This document shows positions 1 through 6,617 of a DNA stretch of 12,621 nt, in pieces. The notes under the pieces were generated by a model. The model had not been told where the DNA came from. It worked only from the letters and a program-made list of their open reading frames with translations, and did no database searches. Origin of the DNA: Gammaproteobacteria bacterium (GTDB lineage: Bacteria > Pseudomonadota > Gammaproteobacteria > Pseudomonadales > Pseudomonadaceae); the NCBI GenBank assembly GCA_012735335.1, contig JAAYHO010000512.1, positions 1-12,621 on the forward strand, read 5' to 3'. The first letter of the stretch is position 1. The number at the start of each line of letters is the position of its first letter. The translations under genes were made by a program, and so were the position numbers.

Positions 1-5
1 ACCGT

Positions 6-30
6 GGACGAGCTGGTGCTCGTCCCTCCC
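6..30 (-). repeat. REP-like hairpin unit, type A (left copy)
   Basis: A 7-bp stem (GACGAGC/GCTCGTC) closes a 4-base loop, followed by a pyrimidine flank CCTCCC. The full 25-base unit recurs as an exact reverse complement at 1999-2023. Together with the type B unit at 65-94 it forms a doublet upstream of the ABC exporter. Size, hairpin form, pairing and extragenic position fit Pseudomonas REP elements. The family assignment is inference, because no RAYT transposase gene is in the window. Strand is given relative to the copy at 1999-2023. Confidence 0.75.
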
Positions 31-64
31 AGGCCCCTGACACCGCCACTCCAGCGTCTCGTCG

Positions 65-94
65 CCCTGGGAACGTCGAGCACCAGCTCGATGA
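65..94 (-). repeat. REP-like hairpin unit, type B (left copy)
   Basis: This 30-base unit has the stem TCGAGC/GCTCGA around loop ACCA and a CCCTGGGAACG flank. It is an exact reverse complement of 2065-2094. It shares the core CGAGCACCAGCTCG with type A but has a different stem base pair. It lies 71 bases before the GTG start of the exporter and may affect transcript ends or DNA structure there. Confidence 0.75.
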
Positions 95-164
95 AAAAGC
101 CCTCCAACCCCCTCCATGCTAAACTACCGCCCCGCTTACCCCCACAACCCGAGGCCCCTCCCGC

Positions 165-1961
165 GTGCGTCCCCGTAGCGACAACCAATACACCGACGAC
201 CCCGTCAACTGGCGCATCATCCGCAGCCTGCTGCCGTACCTGAGCGAATTCCGTGGCCGTGTGGCGTTGGCCATGGGCTGTCTGGTATTGGCCAAGCTGG
301 CCGGGGTCACCGTACCCTGGGTCCTCAAACTCATCGTCGAACATTTCGAAAACGCCACCCAGGCGCTGGTGCTGGTGCCAGTGGCTCTGCTGCTCGGCTA
401 CGGTCTGCTGCGCTTTGGTAACGTGTTCTTCTCCGAACTGCGCGACGCGGTATTCGCCCGGGTCGCCGAGCGGGCCATGCGGCGTATCTCGCTCAAGGTT
501 TTCGAACACCTGCACCGACTGGATCTGGGCTTTCACCTGTCCCGGCGCACCGGCGGGCTGGCCCGGGATATCGAGCGGGGTACCAGCGGCATCAGCTTTC
601 TGCTGCGTTTCATGGTGTTCAACATCATTCCCACGCTGCTGGAAATTGCACTGATCGCGGGTATTCTGCTGATCAACTTCAGTCCCATGTATGCGCTGGC
701 GGTGCTCGGCTCGGTGGTGGTCTACGGCCTGTTCACCATCACCTTCACCGAATGGCGCAACCGCTTCGTGCGCGAGACCAACCAGCTCGACAACCGCTCC
801 AACACCCGCGCGGTAGACAGCCTGCTGAACTACGAAACGGTCAAATACTTCGGTAATGAGCAGTTCGAGGCCCGGCAGTACGACGAGCACCTGGCAGGCT
901 GGGAAGCCGCCCGCATGAAAAGTCGCCTGTCGCTGGCTGCGCTCAATTCCGGGCAGGCCTTCATCATCGCCGGATCGGTCACCCTGCTGATGGTCATGGC
1001 CGCCAATCAGGTCGCCAGCGGCGCAATGACCCTCGGTGAACTGGTGATGATCAACGCCTACATGATCCAACTGTTCATCCCGCTGAACTTCCTCGGCTTC
1101 ATCTACCGCGAGATCCGCGAAGCGCTGATCAATATCGAGCGGCTGTTCGGCCTGCTGCTGGTCTCGGTCAAGGTGCAGGACGAACCTGCAGCCCCAGAGC
1201 TGAAGGTCACCGGCGGCGCAGTCAGCTTCAATAACGTGAACTTCGCCTACACCCCCGAGCGGCCGATCCTGCACGACATCAGCTTCACCATCCCCGCAGG
1301 CCACACCCTGGCGGTAGTCGGAGCCAGTGGCGCGGGTAAATCCACCCTGGCGCGGCTGCTGTTCCGCTTCTATGACGTGGACGGCGGCAGCATCGCCATC
1401 GACGGCCAGGACCTGCGCAACGTCAGCCAGCACAGCCTGCGCCAGCATATCGGCGTAGTCCCCCAGGACACGGTGTTGTTCAACGACACCATCGGCTTCA
1501 ATATCGCCTATGGCAGGCCCGGGGCCAGTGATGAGGATATATGGGAAGTGCTGCGTATGGCGCAGCTGGAAGACTTCGTCAAACGACTGCCGCAGGGGCT
1601 GGAAACCCAGGTAGGCGAGCGCGGCCTGAAACTGTCCGGCGGCGAGAAACAGCGCATCGCCATCGCCCGGGTACTGCTGAAGAACCCGCCGGTGCTTATC
1701 CTCGACGAAGCCACCGCTTCACTGGACACCCACTCCGAACGCCGCATCCTCGACGCCCTCAACCTGGTCGCCGAACGCCGCACCACCCTGGCCATCGCCC
1801 ACCGGCTGTCGACCATAGTGCATGCGGAACAGATTCTGGTACTGGATCAGGGGCGGATAGTAGAGCAGGGCAACCACCAGCAGCTGCTGGCGGCTGGTGG
1901 GGCCTATGCGCGGCTGTGGGCCGAGCAGCAGCGGGAGGATCTGGGGCAAAGCTCAGGTTGA
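165..1961 (+). CDS. Atm1/HMT1-type ABC exporter (fused permease and ATPase)
   Basis: This 598-residue inner-membrane half-transporter probably works as a homodimer and exports glutathione-linked or heavy-metal substrates. The membrane domain spans about residues 20-325 with several hydrophobic segments. The stretch NYETVKYFGNE (222-232) is typical of the Atm1/HMT1 family. The ATPase domain (about 345-590) has Walker A GASGAGKST at 386-394, Q-loop Q434, signature LSGGE 490-494, Walker B LILDE 511-515 and H-loop H546, so it looks catalytically complete. The start is GTG at 165: an in-frame TAA at 120 leaves few alternatives, and GAGG lies about 10 bases upstream. An ATG at 116 lies in another frame and stops after 20 codons, so a lost in-frame start cannot be excluded. 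The gene stands alone between two REP clusters. The substrate is inferred from the family. Confidence 0.93.
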   Translation: MRPRSDNQYTDDPVNWRIIRSLLPYLSEFRGRVALAMGCLVLAKLAGVTVPWVLKLIVEHFENATQALVLVPVALLLGYGLLRFGNVFFSELRDAVFARVAERAMRRISLKVFEHLHRLDLGFHLSRRTGGLARDIERGTSGISFLLRFMVFNIIPTLLEIALIAGILLINFSPMYALAVLGSVVVYGLFTITFTEWRNRFVRETNQLDNRSNTRAVDSLLNYETVKYFGNEQFEARQYDEHLAGWEAARMKSRLSLAALNSGQAFIIAGSVTLLMVMAANQVASGAMTLGELVMINAYMIQLFIPLNFLGFIYREIREALINIERLFGLLLVSVKVQDEPAAPELKVTGGAVSFNNVNFAYTPERPILHDISFTIPAGHTLAVVGASGAGKSTLARLLFRFYDVDGGSIAIDGQDLRNVSQHSLRQHIGVVPQDTVLFNDTIGFNIAYGRPGASDEDIWEVLRMAQLEDFVKRLPQGLETQVGERGLKLSGGEKQRIAIARVLLKNPPVLILDEATASLDTHSERRILDALNLVAERRTTLAIAHRLSTIVHAEQILVLDQGRIVEQGNHQQLLAAGGAYARLWAEQQREDLGQSSG

Positions 1962-1975
1962 CGCTGGCGCGTTAT

Positions 1976-2000
1976 GTCGAGGTGGAACTCGACATTCCGG
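1976..2000 (+). repeat. Degenerate REP-like unit (type B-like)
   Basis: The hairpin GTCGAG-GTGGAA-CTCGAC followed by ATTCC aligns without gaps to the type B copy at 2069-2088 (TCGAG, TGG, CTCGAC and TTCC are conserved; the loop and a few bases differ). It begins 14 bases after the exporter stop codon, so the right-hand cluster has three units and the left-hand cluster has two. Confidence 0.55.
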
Positions 2001-2023
2001 GAGGGACGAGCACCAGCTCGTCC
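1999..2023 (+). repeat. REP-like hairpin unit, type A (right copy)
   Basis: Exact 25-base reverse complement of 6-30, with stem GACGAGC/GCTCGTC and loop ACCA. It lies between the convergent exporter gene and the small frameshifted gene. That is a usual place for REP elements, where they can act as 3' end or mRNA-stability signals. Confidence 0.75.
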
Positions 2024-2064
2024 AGTGCGCTGGCAGAGAGCATAGCGTGCAGGGCTGCCTCCGC

Positions 2065-2094
2065 TCATCGAGCTGGTGCTCGACGTTCCCAGGG
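2065..2094 (+). repeat. REP-like hairpin unit, type B (right copy)
   Basis: Exact 30-base reverse complement of 65-94. It sits 11 bases beyond the stop codon of the minus-strand gene ending at 2106. With the units at 1976 and 1999 it forms a three-hairpin cluster that occupies almost the whole gap between two convergent genes. No T-run terminator is seen there. Confidence 0.75.
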
Positions 2095-2105
2095 CGCAGC
2101 GCGAC

Positions 2106-2515
2106 TTAACCCTGCGCCTTACTCATCAACAACTGCCGCGCCTGCTCCCAATTGAACTCCTCACCCCGCGCCGCAGCTTCGGCCTGGTGCTCATCGAGCA
2201 GCTGATACTGGGCAATCTCTTCATCGGGCATGTAGTGCAGGCAATCGCCGCCGAAGTACCACAACAGATCCCGGGGGATCATGTGGGCTACTTGCGGGTA
2301 GCGGGTGATGACCTGGCAGATGACTTCCTGGCCGCTGTACAGGCATCATGCTCACCGGCTTCCAGCTGGGCGATCAGCTCCTCGAAGCGCTCGAGAAACA
2401 GGAGGTTGCTCTCCTCCGGCACCTGAGCCATCAACACCGACTGCGCCCGCAGGGTATCGAACAGGCTGTTCAGCAGTGCCAGATGGTAACGGTGATAGGG
2501 TAGTTGGGTGTTCAT
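2106..2515 (-). pseudogene. Small conserved protein (PA2817-like), apparently frameshifted
   Basis: From ATG 2513-2515, with a well-spaced GGAG, the minus strand reads 58 codons beginning MNTQLPYHRYHLALLNSLFD. The frame then breaks at 2340-2341. One frame over, reading continues for 77 residues (YSGQEVICQVITRYPQ, later IPRDLLWYFGGDCLHYMPDEE and FNWEQARQLL) to a TAA at 2106-2108. Adding one C to the local GCCTG (giving GCCCTG) restores a continuous protein of about 136 residues. Both halves look like one soluble acidic protein. I associate the motif LLWYFGGDCLHYMPDEE with the Pseudomonas PA2817 family, which has no known function; that name comes from memory and is only moderately sure. It is either a real one-base deletion or a sequencing error. 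If real, the product loses its conserved C-terminal half. Confidence 0.75.
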
Positions 2516-2552
2516 TGCAGGCTCCGGTAAGGCGTGGGCGGGAGTTTACCAG

Positions 2553-2580
2553 AGTATGGGGCTGGGAAACCTGATACCAA
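2553..2580 (-). promoter_or_regulatory. Possible sigma-70 promoter for the 2106-2515 gene
   Basis: On the minus strand TTGGTA (2575-2580) lies 16 bases before CATACT (2553-2558). Each hexamer matches consensus at 4 of 6 positions. It is 38 bases upstream of the start codon, in the 144-bp divergent region shared with the hydrolase gene. The match is weak. Confidence 0.25.
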
Positions 2581-2659
2581 AGCCTGCTGCCAACCTCGTC
2601 ACAGCAGCCATGGCGGATACATAGCACAATATGAGACCAGCCCCAGCAAAGGATCTGCC

Positions 2660-4060
2660 ATGACATTTCCATATATCGAACACCACGGCGCTACCAGCGG
2701 CGTAACCGGCTCCTGTCACCAGTTGCATCTGAGCCCGCAGCACAGCGTGTTGATCGACTGCGGCCTGCTTCAGGGCGATGAAGCCTCCGAGCGGGGAGCC
2801 AGGGCAGGGGATCTGAACATCGAGTTTCCGCTGGCCGGGGTCCAGGCACTGATCCTCACCCATGTGCATATCGACCATGTCGGTCGCCTGCCCTGGTTGA
2901 TCGGCGCAGGCTTCAAGGGGCCGGTTTACTGCACAGAACCATCCGCACTGCTGTTGCCGACCGTTCTGGAAGACGCCTTCATGGTCGGCATCCAGCGTAA
3001 CGCAGAACTGGCCGAGCGTTTTGTTCAGCGGGTCGAACCCATGCTGGAAGGCAAGCCCTACCGGGAATGGATCACGGTGCTGGACAGCACCGAGGTGATA
3101 CTGCGCATACGCTTCCAGCGGGCCGGGCATATCCTCGGCTCAGCCTGGGTAGAGTGTGACGTGAAATACCCGAAGCAGAAGCGCAGCCGCCGGATCATCT
3201 TCTCCGGCGACCTCGGCGCACCCCATGCACCGCTGCTGTCACCGCCGGACACGCCCTATGCCGCCGATGTCGTCGTGCTGGAAAGCACCTACGGCGACCG
3301 CCTGCACGAGGATAGACGCACCCGGCGACAGCGATTTCAGGCAGCGCTTGGACAGGCCCTTGAGGACGGTGGCACCGTGCTGATTCCCGCCTTCAGCATC
3401 GGTCGCACCCAGGAACTGCTGTACGAACTGGAAGGGATCATCAGCACCCAGCAGGGCGACTGGCAGAAAATGCCGGTGATTCTGGATGCGCCGCTGGCCA
3501 CCCGCTTTACTGCGCTGTATCGCCAACTCAAACCCTGGTGGGCACAGGAGGCACTGAAAAAAGTCGAAGCAGGGCGCAAGCCGCTGGGCTTTGAACAGCT
3601 GCTCACCGTCACCACCCACGCCCAGCACCTGGCCATGGTCAACCGACTGACCCACACCCGCCAGCCTGCCATCGTGATTACCGGTAACGGCATGTGCAGC
3701 GCCGGCCGGGTGATCAACTACCTCAAAGCCATGCTCGGCGATCCACGGCATAACGTCATCTTTACCGGCTACCAGGCCCGAGGCACCCCCGGCAGAGCCA
3801 TTCGGCAATACGGCCCCAGCGGTGGCTATGTGGACCTGGACGGGGAGCGCTTCGATATAAAAGCAGGCATCACCACCCTCGGCGGCTACTCAGCCCATGC
3901 CGACCAGGCGGGACTGGTCAGCTTTGTGACCCGCATGCGCCACTGGCCGGAGGAGGTGCGGCTGATTCACGGTGAGCAAACTGCCAAACAGGCGCTGGCC
4001 GAGGCGCTGCGAGCCCGGGCAGTAGAAAAGCAGCGACACATGGAGATCGTCATTCCATAG
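2660..4060 (+). CDS. Beta-CASP metallo-beta-lactamase-fold hydrolase (RNA-processing type)
   Basis: This 466-residue soluble protein is probably a zinc-dependent nuclease of the CPSF73/YSH1-like MBL-fold group with an RNA-specificity domain. The metal motif HVHIDH is at 68-73. Further probable ligands are H157 (GHILGSA), D184 (FSGDLG) and H437 (LIHGEQ). Beta-CASP features include LESTYGDR (E208), IPAFSIGRTQE and TGNGMCSAGR, and a late SAHADQ motif has H413. All expected catalytic residues appear present. The ATG at 2660 was chosen over longer in-frame extensions because AGGA lies 7 bases upstream and homology begins at TFPYIEHHGATSGVTGSCH. It is divergent from the frameshifted gene and has no obvious operon partner. 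Its natural RNA substrate in bacteria cannot be told from sequence. Confidence 0.9.
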   Translation: MTFPYIEHHGATSGVTGSCHQLHLSPQHSVLIDCGLLQGDEASERGARAGDLNIEFPLAGVQALILTHVHIDHVGRLPWLIGAGFKGPVYCTEPSALLLPTVLEDAFMVGIQRNAELAERFVQRVEPMLEGKPYREWITVLDSTEVILRIRFQRAGHILGSAWVECDVKYPKQKRSRRIIFSGDLGAPHAPLLSPPDTPYAADVVVLESTYGDRLHEDRRTRRQRFQAALGQALEDGGTVLIPAFSIGRTQELLYELEGIISTQQGDWQKMPVILDAPLATRFTALYRQLKPWWAQEALKKVEAGRKPLGFEQLLTVTTHAQHLAMVNRLTHTRQPAIVITGNGMCSAGRVINYLKAMLGDPRHNVIFTGYQARGTPGRAIRQYGPSGGYVDLDGERFDIKAGITTLGGYSAHADQAGLVSFVTRMRHWPEEVRLIHGEQTAKQALAEALRARAVEKQRHMEIVIP

Positions 4061-4181
4061 AGTCCAAGGTATAGACTGAAGTGGATATTGGCAGGGGGCA
4101 GTGCGGGATGTAATGTTCTGGAGTAAAGCTCGAACGGTGCTTTCGGCTTGTAATTCGGGGTGGCGGCCAGATAGTATCGCT

Positions 4182-4208
4182 GACCTTTTGCAGCGACCGC
4201 AAGGTCGC
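4182..4208 (+). promoter_or_regulatory. Alternative hairpins in the rfaH leader
   Basis: GCGACC (4193-4198) and GGTCGC (4203-4208) form a 6-bp stem with a GCAA loop (GNRA type), ending 17 bases before the rfaH Shine-Dalgarno. A competing stem pairs GACCTT (4182-4187) with AAGGTC (4201-4206), so the two cannot form together. A role in rfaH translation or attenuation is inference. Confidence 0.35.
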
Positions 4209-4239
4209 CAGGCCCTTGGATATAAAGGAAATGTCAGAC

Positions 4240-4746
4240 GTGCTGAACAGACCCGCGCTTGCGCAGTGGTATCTGATTCAATGCAAACCTAGGCAAGATG
4301 CCCGGGCTGAACAGAACCTGCGCAATCAGTATTTCTCCTGCTACTGCCCCCAGCACACAGTGGAAAAGATCCGCCACGGCAAAAGAACGGTCATGCAACA
4401 GCCGCTGTTTCCGGGCTATCTGTTCATCAACCTGTGCAAACTCAATGACAGCTGGCACAGCATACGCTCCACCCGCGGCGTGCTGCGCATGGTGACCTTC
4501 GCCGGAGAGCCGCTGGCAGTGGATGATGCGGTTATAGACGACTTGCAGGCCCGCCTGGCGAGTATCGGCGACCAGCCGCTATTCGACGAGGGCTCCCCCG
4601 TGACCATCACTAATGGCCCATTCAAGGATCTGGATGCTGTATTCTGCAAGGCAGACGGCGAAGAAAGAGCCGTCATCCTGCTGAGCGTCCTGCACCGGCA
4701 GCAGCAAATAAAGCTGCCTCTGCGAGCACTGCGCGCATCCGGCTGA
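4240..4746 (+). CDS. rfaH: RfaH, NusG-family transcription antiterminator
   Basis: RfaH is an operon-specific NusG paralogue. It binds RNA polymerase paused at ops sites and helps transcribe long LPS, O-antigen, capsule and similar operons, and also couples them to ribosomes. The product has 168 residues from this start (E. coli RfaH has 162). The N-terminal NGN domain (about 10-105) begins WYLIQCKPRQ and contains VEKIRHGKRT and QPLFPGYLFI, close to the E. coli segment EKIVRGKRT...EPLFPNYLFV. The C-terminal KOW region follows (about 116-160, VTITNGPFKDLDAVF). The start is uncertain: AGGAA (4226-4230) directly abuts ATG 4231 but is 9 bases before GTG 4240, so GTG is better placed; an ATG 4231 start would add three residues. 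glmS follows after 41 bases, suggesting an operon. Its target operons are probably polysaccharide genes here or elsewhere. Confidence 0.9.
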   Translation: MLNRPALAQWYLIQCKPRQDARAEQNLRNQYFSCYCPQHTVEKIRHGKRTVMQQPLFPGYLFINLCKLNDSWHSIRSTRGVLRMVTFAGEPLAVDDAVIDDLQARLASIGDQPLFDEGSPVTITNGPFKDLDAVFCKADGEERAVILLSVLHRQQQIKLPLRALRASG

Positions 4747-4787
4747 AACGCCCGAAAACAACCATCACCAACAGGAACCACTGACCT

Positions 4788-6617
4788 ATGTGCGGAATAG
4801 TCGGCGCCATCGCCAAACGCAACATCACGCCCATACTCATAGAAGGCCTGCGTCGTCTCGAATACCGTGGCTACGACTCCGCCGGAGTCGCTGTTCTGGT
4901 CCCCGGTAAAGGCATCCAGCGCACCCGCGCCGTAGGCAAGGTCATTGAGCTGGAAAACGCCCTGGCCAAAGAGCCCGTCCAATGCCACCTGGGTATCGCC
5001 CACACCCGCTGGGCCACCCATGGCAAACCCGCCGAACGCAACGCCCATCCGCACCTGTCCGAGCGGCTGGCCATTGTTCACAACGGCATCATTGAAAACC
5101 ACGGCCCCCTGCGCAAAAGGCTGACTGATCTCGGCTACACCTTCACCTCGGAAACCGACACCGAAGTGGTCGCCCACCTGCTGGCTCACCACTATAAAGA
5201 AAAGCCCGACCTGTTGTGCGCCTTCCGCAGCACCCTGGCAGAACTGCACGGCGCCTACGCACTGGGCGTAATCCACCAGGACGAGCCCGACACCCTGTAC
5301 TGCGCCCGCATGGGCAGCCCGCTGGTCATCGGTGAGGGCAGCGAAGAGCGCTTTGTTGCCTCCGACCCGCTGGCACTTCTGCAAGTAACCGACCAGTTTA
5401 TCTACCTGGAAGAGGGCGACCATGCCCGCCTGAGCCTGGAAGGCCGTGATATCTGGAACCGTCGCAACTTACCGGTCGAATACCCGGTACTGCGCTATGA
5501 ACATGCCGCACTGAGCCTGGACAAAGGCGAATACCGCCACTACATGCTCAAGGAAATTCACGAACAGCCCAGCGCCATAGCCAACACCCTCGAAGGCACC
5601 CTGGCAGAAGACCATGTACTGACCGCCGTGCTCGGCCCGGACGCAGAAACCCGTCTCCAGGATATCCAGAACATTCACATCGTTGCCTGTGGCACCAGCT
5701 ACCATGCCGGTCTGGTTGCCCGCTACTGGATCGAAGAGCAGGCCGGGCTGCCATGCCAGGTAGAAGTCGCCAGCGAATACCGCTATCGCCAGGTAGCCGT
5801 ACCGGGCAACACCCTGCTGATCACCATTTCCCAATCCGGCGAAACTGCAGATACCCTGGCCGCACTGCGCCACTCCAAGCAGCAGGGCTACCTGGCCAGC
5901 CTGGCCATCTGTAACGTGGCAGGCAGCTCGCTAGTACGCGAGGCCGACTGGCGCCTGCTGACCAAGGCCGGCCCGGAAATCGGCGTTGCCTCCACCAAAG
6001 CCTTTACCACCCAGCTGACAGCACTGCTCTGGTTCTCCACCGCGCTGGCGCAGACCAACAACCGCGCTCCGGAAATGATCAGCGCCAACGTACGGGCGCT
6101 GCGCACGCTACCGGGGCTGGTCGAGCAGGCGCTGTACCTGGATGGCAGAATCGAACAGCTGGCCGCCACCTTTGCCAACAAGCAACACGCCCTGTTCCTC
6201 GGGCGCGGCACCCATTACCCCATCGCCATGGAAGGGGCACTCAAACTCAAGGAAATCTCCTACATCCATGCCGAAGCCTACGCCGCCGGTGAACTCAAGC
6301 ACGGCCCGCTGGCGCTGGTGGATGAAGACATGCCGGTGGTCAGCATCGCACCCAGCGACAGTCTGCTGGAAAAACTCAAATCCAACCTGCAGGAAGTCCG
6401 CGCCCGGGGCGGGCAACTGATCAACTTCGCCTGCGAAACGGCAGAGCTGGATAACGGCGACGGCATCACCCACATCCACCTGCCCCCGGCCTCCGACAGC
6501 ATCTCGCCCATTGTCTACAGCATTCCGCTACAACTGCTCAGCTACCACGTTGCTCTGGTAAAAGGTACGGACGTAGATAAGCCAAGAAACCTGGCCAAGT
6601 CTGTTACGGTGGAGTAG
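4788..6617 (+). CDS. glmS: Glutamine--fructose-6-phosphate aminotransferase (isomerizing)
   Basis: This enzyme converts fructose-6-phosphate and glutamine to glucosamine-6-phosphate and glutamate, the first step to UDP-GlcNAc for peptidoglycan, LPS and exopolysaccharide. The protein has 609 residues, as in E. coli. The N-terminal nucleophile Cys2 (MCGIVGA), HTRWATHG (72-79) and HNGIIEN (98-104) mark the glutaminase domain. Two SIS domains follow, with CGTSYHAG (301-308), SQSGETADT (348-356), STKAF (402-406), EGALKLKEISYIHAEAYAAG and the invariant C-terminus NLAKSVTVE with K604. AGGA lies about 12 bases before the ATG. It probably shares a transcript with rfaH. In Pseudomonas the housekeeping glmS is usually near glmU/atp, so this may be a second, polysaccharide-dedicated copy (inference). 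Its end overlaps the convergent wza-like gene by 14 bases. Confidence 0.95.
   Translation: MCGIVGAIAKRNITPILIEGLRRLEYRGYDSAGVAVLVPGKGIQRTRAVGKVIELENALAKEPVQCHLGIAHTRWATHGKPAERNAHPHLSERLAIVHNGIIENHGPLRKRLTDLGYTFTSETDTEVVAHLLAHHYKEKPDLLCAFRSTLAELHGAYALGVIHQDEPDTLYCARMGSPLVIGEGSEERFVASDPLALLQVTDQFIYLEEGDHARLSLEGRDIWNRRNLPVEYPVLRYEHAALSLDKGEYRHYMLKEIHEQPSAIANTLEGTLAEDHVLTAVLGPDAETRLQDIQNIHIVACGTSYHAGLVARYWIEEQAGLPCQVEVASEYRYRQVAVPGNTLLITISQSGETADTLAALRHSKQQGYLASLAICNVAGSSLVREADWRLLTKAGPEIGVASTKAFTTQLTALLWFSTALAQTNNRAPEMISANVRALRTLPGLVEQALYLDGRIEQLAATFANKQHALFLGRGTHYPIAMEGALKLKEISYIHAEAYAAGELKHGPLALVDEDMPVVSIAPSDSLLEKLKSNLQEVRARGGQLINFACETAELDNGDGITHIHLPPASDSISPIVYSIPLQLLSYHVALVKGTDVDKPRNLAKSVTVE

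Noticed and set aside
124..131. Perfect ops 8-mer GGCGGTAG on the minus strand, and plus-strand copies at 1310-1317 and 11940-11947
   Set aside because: None is followed by the required NNTG. Two lie inside coding sequence on the sense or antisense strand. None leads a polysaccharide operon inside the window, and the number fits chance in GC-rich DNA.
116..178. ATG at 116 opening a 20-codon frame before the ABC exporter
   Set aside because: It stops at 176-178 inside the exporter and shows no similarity to known leaders. It is kept only as a remark on possible loss of the native start.
1541..2155. Plus-strand frame overlapping the exporter 3' end and the REP cluster
   Set aside because: It is an Arg/Pro/Gly-rich frame-shadow of the ATPase domain that then runs through repeats.
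3239..3808. Minus-strand open frame within the MBL hydrolase gene
   Set aside because: It is antisense to conserved motifs of the hydrolase and has no recognisable protein features.
4088..4104. Possible sigma-54 promoter (TTGGCA...GTGC) upstream of rfaH
   Set aside because: GG and GC are separated by 11 instead of 10 bases and the -12 box is poor. A sigma-70 reading (TTGGCA with TGTAAT at 15 bp) is also weak.
4416..5423. Long open frame on the minus strand across rfaH and glmS
   Set aside because: It is antisense to two unmistakable genes and shows no domain. It follows from GC-rich codon bias.
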